Shown: positions 11,130-24,600, counted from the first letter of the stretch. The stretch: DNA of 64,000 bases from Eretmocerus hayati (GCA_029851415.1 CM056743.1:31636714-31700713), one strand, 5' to 3'. Translations and numbers: made by a program. The notes: generated by a model from the letters alone, not told the origin.

Positions 11130-14100
11130 ATCATCCAAGGTTAATTTTAGTTGTTTTAGAATTTCTTCAGCTACTAGATTTTAAAAAATAATTAGGAGGA
11201 AAATGTTTCTTTGGATCATGAGATTTGTTTCTGTGTAAAATCAAAAGATTCAGAGCCCAATGCAACGATTTTCGATTAGTTAACCCATGGATGTATTTTT
11301 CAATCAGCAGAGGAAAATTCAATATTCCACCCACAGGAAATTCTGAAAATCCCAAAAGTCATTCCAAAAAAGTGATACTTTGCCTGCAGAGGAGCAAATT
11401 GCTTCCGTCGAGGGATTTCAATTCACCCCAAAGCCAACTTTTCAATATCCCATAGCATTGAGTGATCGCATCGTAAATCGAATATCGAACGTTCGAGTAA
11501 AAGATCTAACGGTAAGTTTTAGAACGCTCAAGTAGTTTCGTACATCATATAACGCAACGATGCCTTCGATAACTCACGTACCTTTCCTCTCAAGCACGTA
11601 CTAAGATGTCAGACAGTAAGCTTTAGATATAGACCAGACAGGTGTGATATATTGCATCGTGATTTCAAAGAGTATGATTCGATTCGGGGAGAGATGGGAA
11701 GGTGGTTACTGAAGATGACTTTCTGCTATTTTCCATTTGGTTGATTTTCGATTTGCGAGAAGCATTGCATGCGCCTAGCGCCTCTGCCTTGATGTGTAAG
11801 CAATATAATTCTTCAGCCTTATGTCAGATTTGTGTTTGATCGAGAGCAGGCAAATATTTTTGTAAATTCATGATAGGCAAGTGTACATTCGTACTGGTAC
11901 TTTCAAAATATTAGATTGTAGCATGGGGCTATTACGAAATGTGAATTTTATTCGGAAATATTTGGAGGGTAGTTATTCTTCAATATTTCTATTACAATAT
12001 TCGGGTATGAAAGAATCTTTTTGGATGATAATCATGAAAAAAAGTGTAATAAAACATGATTTTTTTCTTTTTGCAATTCGATACTGTCATCAAGAGGCCC
12101 ATCAGTTTTGAACAAAAAAATTCATGCCGATGCGAGATTTCTTTTGGGAGAAGTGATGATACATGATTTTGGATGGTTTTTGATCCTTGTAGTTACGGAA
12201 AAAGTCATGTTAATAATTCAGACTCTGAAAAATTCAGATGACTGGCAATTGGATGCTGTCATGAAGACAAAAGAGGTATGATGTCTTAGGCAAACAATTT
12301 GATAAACTTCTGGATGATTGAACAGTTGTGGGGAATGTCGCTTGAACAATTAGGGTATTTTTGGATTTCTTTAATACTGGTGCTTGGAGGCCCAAACTCC
12401 TGTCATAACATATTTATGACACTCAAAGTACACACCAACTACTTCAGGCATACTTCTACAAACTTTGTCCTTGAAGCATTTCAAAGATTCAAAAATTCTA
12501 GAGTCAAGATGACCAGACTCTGGGAAAGCCTCACAAATTCGCATTTCCCAGAGTAATCTCCTCAATTTAGAAAAATTGTCGGATATGAATCGCAAACCTT
12601 CAAGAGAGGCTCAAAACTCTTTTTGAATGCGAGCAACTCAGGCAGGCAGAAAGGTCTCGTGAAAGGTTCCTCTCAAGCGGTTTTCAGGTTTTTCAAGAAT
12701 CCGGCCACTCTGGAATTCCTTCATTGAATGTAGTATCACTCAGCCTTCGATTCTGACATCATATCAACCTCAAAACTTCTTTTTTATTGAGTCAGGGACA
12801 GTCGATGGAATTATCATGATTAGCATCATGAACATAATATGTATCAATTGAAATAAGCAAATAAATGGTAAAAACATATTGCCACTACTGAGTAGACGCA
12901 CACTTTCAATAGCACCCACAAATTTGTAGACAGCAAAGAAATCAGATAGTGGATACTTTCAATCCATTAGAATCCGCTCACTTCACCACAGTATACCCAT
13001 CTGGTCACACATCGTAATTTGAGACTAAAGTTGGAACAGAACACTTATGAAATTAGGAAACCAGAGTAGTATTAGGAACAGTAGGTATGGCAACATTCAT
13101 AACCAACCAGTTACTTTGTATGAAGATATCAGGTGTTTATAGGATATGAAGTAACCAGACGCTACGCTACATCTCCAAGGTCATCCAAAATTTGCCAAAC
13201 TTCCAATATTCTAACCTCCAAATCGCAGCATGTATTAGGATCCTTTATACAGGAAAGAAGACACTGTAGTATAAGATCGCACGACGAGATGATCTCATCT
13301 TGCAGCAGAAGCAATATATACACCACCGTGATATATACTGAACCAACTGGTCTCATGATGGTTTCGTTTGTGGTCTTCTCTTTGCTTCCTGACTTCTAAA
13401 ATCGGTTGTGTAGTCGCACTTGAGATAGGAGTCAAGATCGTTATGGTATGCTCGTTAATTTGTGTGGCATTTTATTAATGAAGAAAATGAAGAGGGAGAA
13501 GAAAGATTGAAAAGAGCAATGCAAGATTGAAGAGTCCTGCAGTGTTGAACAAGAAGTCATCGACATACACACAAATAGGATTATGACTTTTAATGCGACT
13601 GTAAATCCGTACCGGTTCTTGGTGCCATGATTTAAGACTGTTTCATGGTTTATTGGTTTTCTTTATGGAGTTAAATTCTAGTTTGGGTTTGTTGAGAAAC
13701 TTGCGACTACTTATCACTAGGTGCAGCATCATTATTGTGTAATCCTGAAGAAAGTGACTTATTTGTCAATATTTTGTTCTTCTTCTGAATGATGATAATT
13801 CCAAATCATATGTAATCATGAACCATAAAGGACTCTAAAATGTTTGGAGACTGATCTTTGGGTTCTAAAATGAAAGATGAAAGATAAAAATTGATCTCTG
13901 GTTACAAGAGGTTTTTTAGAAAAGAAATGTCAATTTTAATTTAAATTTTCACCATGAATGGTTTGTGATAAGATTTCCTGGGGCGTATTCTATTGTGATG
14001 GTGTCTGGAAGTGGAATTAGAAACTTTGCAGAGACATCTGGTACCTCTAAGAATGATAAATAAATACAACGAAATAGGATCCAATTTATAACCTACTGTT

Positions 14101-15447
14101 AGCAAAAAACTTCTACCATCTCGATAACGATACGTTATAAAATATGTTTGATGTAAGTTCATAGTTATTTGATCTTCATACCTCTCATATTTCCAATCAC
14201 ATTCACGTAACAATCCACGATTGGGGGGCTTACCATGATTAACTGGAAATATCTAATGACATAGACACAGTAGCTAAATCTGGTATAACTTTCTATTATC
14301 AACCCACTCACACAACATATTTTTCGTGAAACCGTACTCGAATAGGAGAGGTATACAATGGACCCGGTCATTCATTTCCAACTTAATAAAGGAAAGATAG
14401 ACAATGGCTAATGATGGTAATAGCTCTCTTCTCACACAATAATTTTCGTCATTTTCGCGGCAAATTTCAAATAGTGGAAGATAAAAATTATGATCTCGTT
14501 GAGAAACAAAACAGTTAACGGCTCATTGTTTTGTTTCGCAACTGAATAATCCTAATAAATCATAAACGAGCAGCGTAAGTGATTCGAAGATCTCAAGAAC
14601 CGAAAGTATCAAGAGCTATTTATTTAACATGTCGAAGTCGAGACAGGGCTCGTGTATCATTCGATTGAACAGAAGTTAGTTTCGACACATTGAACGTGAA
14701 GAGAGATTGAGAATATCCTACTGTTTCTAAGAATAAGATAATGGGTAGAAAGCACTTATCGCTGCTGTATTTTCTTGTCTGTTGTGAAAGTTCTCAAGTT
14801 CATACATCAATCACGTGAAGTAGTTTGATAATAACAGATGCATAATAGAATTAATCATGAGACTAAATTGGTATAATCTGATGGAGGAGTAGAGTGTTTG
14901 AGTGAGATTCAAACGATTCGGTTTCAATTGATTCTTTTATATGAACGTTGATTTCGATATTGAGAATTGTTCTCTGGATCATTTATTCGTCGGTGATGTT
15001 ATCACTGGAGATGGCATGCGAGAAGAGGTAATAAGTGCTTACTTTCTCAAATCTAGAACAAGGAATTAGATGTCTGATATTGTAATTCTGAATTATTCAA
15101 ACCAATAACCTAAATAACCTAAAAGAATTAAATTCAGTCTTTGAAGAGTTCCAAGTAGCTAAGTGATTTAGCAATATTGCAGGGGAAATATTATTCATGA
15201 ATCTCGTAAAATACCGTCGAATCTTCACTATTTGAGAGACTGGATCGAAGAACTCGTTGCGTACGCTTAGCCGGCCAAGCTTGGTTGTGGTGGGGCTTGA
15301 TTTTCCAAAACTGGCAGATCAAAAAACGAAAACTACCATCATGTACAGTTTGAAGAGATGGGCATCTTTTACATTCCAACTCTTGCCATTATATCAATAT
15401 TTTTCGACATAAAAATTAATAAACGATGGAATTTTTCGGATCTGAAA
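11130..15447. other. Intron 1 sequence with no recognised feature
   Basis: AT-rich sequence with short overlapping frames on both strands (for example 12299-12595 and 13133-13399), none recognisable. I found no paired terminal repeats or tRNA-like promoter boxes. Confidence 0.5.
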
Positions 15448-15572
15448 TAGTACATTAAGCGTCGAGTGCTGGAAACATTTTTTCCTTCGGGAAACCGGGC
15501 ATGGACGTGGGCGAAGGCATCGTCCAGCGTGGTTTTCCCGAAGGAAAAATGTTTCCGCACGAGAAGCGTATA
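15448..15572. repeat. Hairpin repeat element, copy 1 (GGAAACATTTTTTCCTTCGG family)
   Basis: The element folds on itself. GGAAACATTTTTTCCTTCGG and GGAAA on the left pair with TTTTCCCGAAGGAAAAATG and TTTCC on the right, around a loop containing GGACGTGGGCGAAGGCATCG. The outer GCGTCGAG and CACGAGAAGC further extend the arms. A second copy, about 88 per cent identical by eye and in the same orientation, lies at 54741-54864. Confidence 0.75.
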
Positions 15573-16757
15573 AAGGAATTCTAACTCATTGACATTTTTG
15601 AATCTCCGTCAATATCGCTCAGATCACTATGAAATTTGGAAGACCTCTTGGGAATGTATTGGCGATGGTATCTATGATGCTATAAATCAAGATTATTCAC
15701 TCTGATGCTTGCTAATCAACAACAAATGTGAGACGCGAGTCGATTGCAGTTGATCGCGCTCCGGGACCAAGTTCGAAGTGAATTCAAGTGAAATTGACTG
15801 GAATAATCACAAATGTTTTACCCATAGTTAGTTTTTCACCTATAATCTTGAGACTTATATTTACTGCTTTAGAGTCCAAAATTGATAAAATCTTCCATTG
15901 AATGATGCGGTACCGATATAACTCAGAACTGAAATTTATTCCAAGTTCGATTCCATAAAATTTCTCTGCAACCCTATATATCTCAAAATCACATTTCCAA
16001 TAATACCTCAAACAACAATACATCTCAAAGTAACTCGCCAATATTACTTTCAGTATAAACCAGTCTCCCGATAGATATCGTATCGCAGAATAAACAACAG
16101 CGTATAGTATACCAGTCGTGTATAACGCTCACTGTATATAAGCGATCACAATATTGCGATAGTGCCATATACTGCAACGAAACAGGATCCGAACCCATGA
16201 AAGGTTCAGAAGAATCATATACCTATGTTAGGTGTATATAATAACGCGCGAGATGATGGATAAGATATGATAAATCAAACTCCAAGCTTACGATACACAC
16301 CGGTAGATGGCAAACATAACCCACAAGCGTATTCGACGAAGGTCGTATATGGTCGACATGATATAACATAACCTATATCATCATAGAAGGATAAGAAGAA
16401 GAAGTTGAGGAAAGAAGGTATTACAGTAGGGTAACAAGGTATCAGGGAAAAGAAGAGAGCCCCAGGGCGCGTGTGAGCGAATAAACAAATATATAATCGA
16501 GCGTATCGGTCAGAGAAGATCGTGAATCAGCACCGAATCGTGTTATTTCTCTCGCTTGATTCCCCCTGCTGATTTCTCTCTCTCTCTCTCCGCAGGATAT
16601 GTGCTTGCTATATATATATACACATACATACACACTCTGATGGGTGTAACATACATCTTTTCCAAAGAAGCATCTCGTTCGCAAAATCGTTTGGCAGCTC
16701 TCGCGTGTGCACTGTCGTGTCCGATTCTGCAACTGAGAATCGAAAACGACAACCACG

Positions 16758-16765
<8 letters not shown>
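15573..16765. other. Intron 1 sequence with no recognised gene
   Basis: AT-rich, with a short CT-rich run at 16573-16592 and scattered TATATA motifs. Open frames across the junction with the TA microsatellite are low-complexity artefacts. Confidence 0.5.
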
Positions 16766-16802
<37 letters not shown>

Positions 16803-16808
16803 TATATT
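16766..16808. repeat. (TA)n microsatellite
   Basis: An uninterrupted run of TA dinucleotides follows a short CA run, with one GT interruption near 16799. Confidence 0.9.
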
Positions 16809-17883
16809 TAGTAGTGTGCATATGTATATATATGTATAGCCTGGAGGTATATGCATGTTATCAGATGCAGTGGCATCGAAACCGCGAGAGAGATTTTGCC
16901 TTTCACCTCTCTCACTTGTTTTCTGATGTGATGGTACTCCTTGCCAAATTCTCTCAACCCTGGCAATTTTAGCTTCTCGTTTCCTCTATATACTGATGCC
17001 ATATGCCTTCAACTGGTTTTTTTTTTTGTTTTCAGTTTTGGTACAGGAGGGTCGCGTGTGTTGTAGTATATAACGTATACAGAATGATCAGAATTTTCGT
17101 TTGCCAAGTGAAATATACCAAAAGCGATTCAGTCGCTATAGCAGATTTACTGCGCTAGATTGAATCTCTTGTCTGTGGGGTATAAAATATCAGTGTATTA
17201 GTGTGTGTATATATATATTTTGAGCTTGTTGCATATACACTCGATCTATGGACAGACAGATCGGAGCAGACGATTCTATCCTGACAGAATTTTTTTATGG
17301 ACAGAGAGAACTGTTTTTGAATGTTTTGTGTTGAGATTGGCTATGGTATTTATTGCTGGATTTTGATAGTCAACAGATCAATAAAAAGGTTTGTGGAAGA
17401 ATCTCACTAGTCGACATGGTTCATTCTCCTTTGGCGTATTTTGCAAGAATAGATTGTGTGAAGATAGATTAGTCAATAATTCGGAGTGGCATTTTCAATT
17501 GACTTGTGATAATATCTTTGAAGAATGTAATCTAAGAAAGGAAGAATGATTTCTGTTCTGAAAGATGGATTGTGTAAATTAGAGTTTTTCCTAGTATTTA
17601 TGGAGAGACAACAAAAAATCATTTGACCCTGAGCTTGGAGGATTTGCACTTTTTCCGCTACCATATAGAACTGTATCTGACATTGATTCTAAATTCAGAG
17701 TTTTTGGACCACTAAGTTGGTTAGTAGCGAATCAAAAACTCTCATTAAATTAGTATGACTGAAAATATTCATGCATAGAATATTGAGTAGACATATCTAT
17801 TAAAATGAGACTTCTAATGGTATTGATCAGTTTTTGGAATTCAAAAATATCACAACGGCATTACTAGTAGATTATGTACCCGA
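16809..17883. other. Intron 1 sequence with no recognised feature
   Basis: AT-rich sequence with a T-run near 17019-17027 and a short TA run near 17209. No gene or element boundary was seen. Confidence 0.5.
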
Positions 17884-17924
17884 GTGCCACAATCGCGGAT
17901 TATGGAAAGCCGCGATTGTGGCAC
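17884..17924. repeat. Perfect 15 bp hairpin
   Basis: GTGCCACAATCGCGG at 17884-17898 is followed, after an 11 nt loop, by its exact reverse complement at 17910-17924. It is G+C-rich in an AT-rich setting. It could be the remnant of a tiny foldback element. No T-run follows that would suggest a pol III terminator. Confidence 0.7.
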
Positions 17925-17982
17925 GAGGTGCATATGATTTTTTATAGTCGCCCAGCTACAATAAGATTCTATCAATGCGAAA

Positions 17983-18015
17983 GTAAAAAAAAAAAAAAAA
18001 AGAAAGAAAGAAAAA
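17983..18015. repeat. A-rich run with (AAAG)n
   Basis: About 17 A residues are followed by several AAAG units. It resembles a decayed retroposon tail, but no head was identified. Confidence 0.6.
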
Positions 18016-18500
18016 CATGTCCGAAGAATGATCTCTGATGATTACTAGGAGAAGTAACAAATCTTCAGATATAACTCACAAGCATTTGACAACTCTCAAA
18101 TTTTGGTCATAGTTTCTCTTGGGATTCTGGCTGTTGGAGAGGTTAGTGGAACGTTACAGAAATTTTACATAGGTGCTATGTTTTTTTAATCTGAAAGAAT
18201 TTCAGTCAATACAGTTGTCTTCGACACTATCATATCATTTCAACTTTTTTTCCCACATGAATAACGCATTGTCAAGCTGTGTAAGAGTTGATAATTCCTC
18301 TTTGCGAGTGGTTTTGGTTAATCCAACCCCGTGGCTAGGGGTCGTGAGCTTCAGATTTGCAATAAAACCAGTAAAGATATGAATTGCAACCGTGAACTCA
18401 CTTTCTGATATGTATCTTACTCATATCGTACTTAAATTGTAAGTCCATCGCAAAATCATCGAATTCTTCATCTGAGACGTTTTCTGGTGCAATAAGAACC

Positions 18501-18512
18501 TAAAAATGATGT
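18501..18512. repeat. 12 bp target-site duplication, left copy
   Basis: TAAAAATGATGT is repeated exactly at 18901-18912, flanking the inverted-repeat element between them. Confidence 0.75.
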
Positions 18513-18900
18513 TTTTGTTTTTGACTCTAATGTCCATCAATTATCAATGGTGGATTATGAATTTGATGCTTTTTTTTTGGACAGATTTGTTCTATCAATA
18601 CAGGGAACAAACGACGTTTCGGACCTCTGAATAGGTCCTTCTTCAGGTTGAATATATCTTATATCTAGGGGGAGAGAATTGAAAGAATATGATAGAAAGA
18701 AGAGAAGGGATGCTTAAAATCTAGAACTTATCAGCACAGGTGTGGTGTTTTGTGATCTCCTCGGCGATGGAACCTCGTGTTCTCTTCCCCTAGACATAAG
18801 ATATATTCAACCTGAAGAAGGACCAAATCAGAGGTCCGAAACGTCGTTTGTCCCTATTAACTAATAGAACAAAATAAGCATCAAACTCATACTCCACCAC
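18513..18900. mobile_element. Inverted-repeat element carrying two opposed hammerhead-like motifs (Penelope-like candidate)
   Basis: The 388 bp element is bounded by an exact 12 bp direct repeat. Its arms (about 18548-18675 and 18779-18900) are inverted copies of one sequence around a spacer of about 100 nt. Each arm contains CCTGAAGAAGGACC, a loop, and GGTCCGAAACGTCGTTTG: on the + strand at 18811-18850 and on the minus strand in the left arm. CTGAAGA and GAAAC around a 5 bp stem recall the hammerhead ribozyme core found in Penelope-like retroelements. One unpaired A and the lack of a stem III loop make it degenerate or dimer-dependent. There is no reverse transcriptase, so it is non-autonomous. 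Confidence 0.65.
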
Positions 18901-18912
18901 TAAAAATGATGT
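18901..18912. repeat. 12 bp target-site duplication, right copy
   Basis: TAAAAATGATGT is identical to 18501-18512. Confidence 0.75.
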
Positions 18913-19072
18913 ACTTAGAAATCACAACTTCTCGTAAAAGGATACTTTTGAATCTCTTGCGCTATCGAGCATGAAATCGTTTATCGCACCATGGATCTCA
19001 TAGAGATATCTCAACAATATCTTATTCGAGGTGTCCCCCGACTGTAGCGCACCTAGCGGATCATGTGTCGGA

Positions 19073-19143
19073 GCTCTTATACCCCTAATGCATAAGTATA
19101 CCTATATCGATGATGATGCTATATATACTAGGGGTATAAGAGC
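19073..19143. repeat. Perfect 15 bp inverted repeat with 41 nt loop
   Basis: GCTCTTATACCCCTA at 19073-19087 pairs exactly with TAGGGGTATAAGAGC at 19129-19143. The loop adds further AT pairing. It may be a small foldback element. Confidence 0.65.
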
Positions 19144-21198
19144 TTCGCAAATCGACCACTCGTACCACTTTTATACGTGGAAGTTGACGCTGGAGTCGGC
19201 GGACATCCCGAATTGTTCACTGGGAGCCAGCAACATAACCTCTACCGTCGCGCATGCGCGGAGGCCGAGAGAAACTCTATGATCAATTTGCGCGGGCTTT
19301 TCAAAAACCTAATATTCCTACACACTAGAGAGTCACCTCAGCCTCCATTAGCATGGAGGTTACGTCTGAGGAGAGTAAGCATAAAGGTTAGGTCTGAGAA
19401 ACTGCTACACGATTACATCTGCGAAAGTATTATATAGAAAGATGAGCCATGCAGAATACAACAAGAGAGTACGGTAACGAATAAAATAGTCGTGCACGTG
19501 TATAAGCCTTCTCTCCCAATCCTCTCTTATAGCTTTTACTATCTACACAGTATCTTCCTTTCCTCGTGTCTTTTATACCTCATCCTTTTCTGAGATATCC
19601 TTGGGCGACTCGTTCGTTTATTCTTCGCCACAGAGCTCCACCTCCGCATTGCGCTTTTGCATCTGCACGCAAGAAACTTATATCTATATATTTGTTGGGA
19701 CTAGCCACGTTATAGTTCATGAGTCCCGCACAGCTGCACGGGTCTTATGGGAGTATATCTGATACGGACCCGGTTAACAAGGCACGAGTGAATTTTTAAA
19801 TCACCGGAAGACAATGCGCGAACGGACTATCTTCTGCTCCTGACTCTTCTTTCTCTCTCTCTCTCCTTCTGTTTATTGCAACAGCTATTCTGATCTCTCT
19901 TCTCTTTCTTTCTTTCTCGTGTATTTGCTTTCGAATGATCTTCTCCTCCTTCTCCTCCTCCTCTTCCCACTCATGAAAACGATCGGTATATAGAAGCAGC
20001 CAGCATCAAAAGTTTCTCCCTCTTTGCAGACCTCTACCGGTTTTTCTGCATCAGATATCTTCTCGCAACGACCCCAGATAGGACTACCTTATATTTTCGT
20101 GATGTTGCTGTTTCTTCAGCACCTTATACCTTTGGATTTGCTGTTGATCCTTCCTTTTTCATTTTTTCTTTTTTGATACTCTTCTGAGAGGACTTTGTTT
20201 TTCGTCATGGACTACAACACCACGATCAGGACATTTGACCCCATCGTGTATGGTTAAAGTTCACTCTTCTCGTTATACATTATACAAATAGAAGGTATAG
20301 TTTTTTCTTTCTGTCCTTCTTCTTGGAGACTTCGTTAGTACATGCTGCTACAGCTGCTGTTGAACCACCTTCTTGGATTTAATTGATGGGTTTAATACAA
20401 GATGGTTAGCAGCAGAAGACTGTTCTCACCTTTCGAAGGATTAAATTAATCGAGAAGAATGCCCACCGATTCGGTTGGCAGATTTCGAGAGTGTACATAA
20501 GGATGTTACTGTGAATCTTCACTGTATAGTGGGGAAACAAGTTGTGAAGAGCGTGACCAAAGCGTGAATCGTGAGTTGTAGGCGTGGAGTTTGGGGTTCA
20601 TGTTGTGTGTGTTTCATGTTAAGGAAGATTAAGTGGATAGCGTGAGCTAAGGTCACGCGAGATGATGAATTACTGCTAGTATATTTCGTTTAAGCTTGAT
20701 TGGATTTGATTTAATGATGAATAACAGTGACCGAGTGAGACTGTCTATCAGAAATTGGTTTGATTGAAATTTCTGGATTTGGTTTAAATGCAATTTTCTT
20801 ATGGTTCTTAGGGAGAAAGACCTTCTAATGACAGTTGGGGAGAGAGAAAGTTAAGCTGTGATGAACTCAGAAACATTCAAGGATGAGGTTCCTCAACTGA
20901 ACAATAGCACGAAGAAGTGATTTAGTAAATTATCGATCAGTAGGATGACTATCACAAATACGACAAATCTATTATAATTTGTTGGAGCCTACCAAGGAGA
21001 TTGTAGAATCCCAAGTTCACTAGAAATTTGAAAAGCTCGCTTTGAAGTTATCTCCCGAAGGAAACAATACGCGTGACTTTGGGATTTTTGATTGGACGAC
21101 TTGGAGGTGATCAGACTTTTTGTAGGATCAGGTTCATTACTAAACATGATTTGATGATCAATCGTATCATGAATGTAAATAAGTAAAGGTTAAAAAGA
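19144..21198. other. Intron 1 sequence with pyrimidine-rich tracts, no gene recognised
   Basis: CT-rich low-complexity stretches occur at 19848-19875 and 19937-19970. A short frame at 20209-20256 after a pyrimidine tract was considered as an exon and not accepted. Confidence 0.5.
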
Positions 21199-21199
21199 A

Positions 21200-21632
21200 T
21201 TTTTAAAAAACGCTTTTATTCACTGATCCAAACGGCGTGGTGAAGCTTGGCGTAGTGTATTAGAAATAGAATTTGAGAGACCGATAAAAAAAATCGCGCA
21301 GAAAGGGATTGCACGGTACATAAGAAACTATGCGTATAACACTGGGCAGCCTATAAGCCCTATGGGTGTCTCGTATTAGAATGTCACACACTCATCATTA
21401 CGTGCAGCAGATACTGTAGTCAAGGACAACCTCCCCCCCCCGCCCCCACCGCGTACGACCGCTAACGCTCAATTGTCTAATACCCTCCCTACTCACTTGA
21501 TTGAAGTCGTCAATCATGGGGTCCCTAAGCGAACGAGAAACAGGAAGCCAAAATCTTGTTCCAGAAATGGGGGAAAAATACCAGTGTCAGAACTATGGCC
21601 AAGGCGAAGTAGAATAAAAGCGTTTAAAAATG
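21200..21632. mobile_element. MITE-like element with terminal TTTTTAAAAACGCTTTTATTC repeats
   Basis: The left end TTTTAAAAAACGCTTTTATT is matched by the inverted right end GAATAAAAGCGTTTAAAAA (21612-21630). The interior is unusually G+C-rich for the area and includes a C-run at 21431-21447. No transposase frame is present. Target duplication was not determined. Confidence 0.5.
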
Positions 21633-21634
21633 GG

Positions 21635-24600
21635 TCTTATCATCAAGCGTAAATTGAAAAGTCTGTCTTGAAATCCAGAAGCAGCTGAGATATGTAAAAA
21701 GTGGACTCGACATAATATTGAAAGATGGTTTAGGTAAAGAAAATATTGCACAAGCCATCAAGAATTATGATAATTATAAGTTAGCCGAGTCTACAGTAGT
21801 CCCTCATTATGTTCCGGAATTGGCAAAACTGCGCACGCTGATGAGTGGTTGTCCAGCCAAGAAAGACGTGATGCACGATCAGCAAACAAACCTTCGAGAG
21901 AGAATTCGACATGCTCTCTCTCACGCCATACTCTCAGTTCCAACAGCCCACCCGAATAAAAAAAAAATTTCTGCCCAAGATCGACACGCGAGGTTCAGCT
22001 GCATCCAATCTCCAAGTAAAGATAGATCTATATTGTAACCAACGAGGACCAAGTTTTGCGATACACTGAACCGATAGTCTTAAATAATTAACACGATGGC
22101 CGTTCGATACTATGTTAGGTACTTCGTTAAATCACGAGGCGCAAGTCGTCACATACTTTTTGGAGGCCCCGGAGGGATGATCCCCGAAATTCGAAGGAGG
22201 ATTTTCGTGCAATCAGTTTTGGTACATCGCGTGATGCTTAAAAGTCAATACGAAATCTGTTGGTAGCACGAACTGAGATGCAGTCAAAGGGTTGTGTTAT
22301 TTTCTAGAAGGACAAGTTTAAGGAGAGATGTCTCGTGGAGTTTGCGAGCGTGTTGTCCTGACCATCCAAATCGTTAATTTAATTAGGAGGTATTAGTTTT
22401 GCAATTAAGAAAAAGATACGAATTTACATGAGAAGGAGAAGAAGGGGATGAAATGACATCGTTGCAGATGGAGAGCGAGGGACACGAAAAACAGCGCGTG
22501 GAATTGCCAATGAGTTGCTACTGATGACGCTTGTGTATGGCCATTTTGTTTCGTGTAATTGCTGATTGCGATGAGGATAAGTTGAATAAGGAATGGCTTA
22601 TTTGGCATTTAGGTGATTCCCAGATGTTTGAGAACGATCGTCTCAGAGTCATTTGGTTCACTTGAAAATGTTCGACTCCTCACATCAATTTCATGAGACT
22701 TGTCTTTCTTAAATAGTATTGTCACTTTAAAACAAGGATTTTGACAGTGTTTTTTTACTTAGGAAATGATGATGTGAATAAAAATCTAGGAAGTGTCTAC
22801 ATTGGGTGATTGATGTTGGAGGACCAAGTGGGTAATATTGCATATTGTTGAATGAAATAAGTATAAAGCGATACAGGTGGGAAACTCATGAGGCGAGCCA
22901 CTCAATTGTTGGACCTTCAGAGGCTTCATTCGACACTGAGACAATGTATACGTTGAATCTTTAGTATTTTGGATCAAAGACTACCTTTAGGGCTTGGACA
23001 TAGATGTCGGATTGCCTACACATAGGCGTAAAATGGCTACCGTTGAACCTAAATTTAGCACGGGTAGGGTTAGGGCTTTCGTATTATTCACGTAATTTTT
23101 CACTCAGTCTGACACGAAACACTTATGCTTGAACCTGGTCTACTCACTCTTGCATTTGATGAACGACTGGTGATCGGGAAGATTAAGAAATACAATATTA
23201 TGAACTGGACGATGGACACAATGCAACGCTGAATCTAGATTCAACGGCCATCTTCGAGGAATGAACGCCTGTAAGACGGAAACCCGACAATTATGTCCAA
23301 TCCCTTTTCAGGGTTGATATATTTAACTTTCTTTGAGTACATTAGATAAGCGTTTGCTTATGATGAATCTTTGCAGCGACTCAGCAAGGCGTTTACTACG
23401 TTTATTGACGAGAGCGCCCTCTTCATCGCTTCAATCGTAAACAGTCCTCGAGCCAGTCCTTTAAGCAAGCACATTATACGGATAATAATCAACAGTCTTT
23501 CGCGCATTTTGCATCATAAGAAATCAACAACGAAATAGTCCAACTTTTGCAATCCAGCGAGATCCGAAGAACTAGACAATTTTCTAGTGAGTGAAGAATA
23601 CGAGTAAGAGTCAAATGAAATCATCTCTTGGAAAACATATGAATCACGCAAATCTGCCTGCAAGGGGAAGAATAGAAAATACGAGGCGTTCTTCTTACAA
23701 TATGTACAGAACGGACTGTACTTTCTATCAATGCTCATAGAAAAGCATGTTCATTTAGGGAATGTAACCTCAGCAGCTGTAACAGACCATGCCAAAGAAG
23801 ACACGAAGCGATTAATAAACGACGCTAGCGACCAGAAAGCAGCAGCCATAGCCAACATGCTCTTATAAAGCATCGTGTGCCAAAGTAGATCACGAAGGCG
23901 ATAGGCAAGGGTCGTCGTCATCGTCGTCGTTCAGAAAAGTAGCATCGGGCTGAGAGCGAGCTGCTGCATTTGAAAATTGCCACCCTCAACCACCACCATC
24001 ATCACTATAACGCCTTAGTAGCTGCTATATGTACCACTACTGCTATATGTTACTACTCAGAATCTTTCAGCTCTTATATTGTAGATTCAAGAGTAGTCAC
24101 ATATCGTACAGAGTTGTGAAGCATGAAAGAAAAATGCCTTCAACGAGTCCAAAAACAGAGGGCGCCTCTTTGACGAAGCTAACTCTTAACCAACCCCCAG
24201 TGACAACCCTTGTGTCCAGCAACCGTACAGAGTATAGCAGCGGGTACCTTTGATGTTGTGTAGGTATTATGTACATCAGTATGAGAGTGAGTGTGTGAGC
24301 GTATATAAGGGCAAGGGAAAATACATACACGTGTCGGACGACTTTCTTTAAGATAGGCATGTGTAAGTCCGATACCATTCCTGTATACAGACCTTACAAT
24401 TTGGGAGAGCAAGGGGTGGGCGTTGATGCTAGGAAGTCTACTCGAGGACATCAAAGCTATTTGGGGTAAGGATGTGGTGAAAAGAGGCGCGGGAGCAAAA
24501 TGACGCGACCTTTCGTGCGAAATGCCACCTCGTACGGACTTTGATAAGGGTGTAAATATGTGCTTCGATGTGTGCAGTCACACTTTTGGGGTGGCGTGTT

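Noticed and set aside
20140..20260. Pyrimidine tract followed by a 16-codon frame as a possible + strand exon
   Set aside because: The frame ends in TAA, the putative donor is poor, and the peptide is not recognisable.
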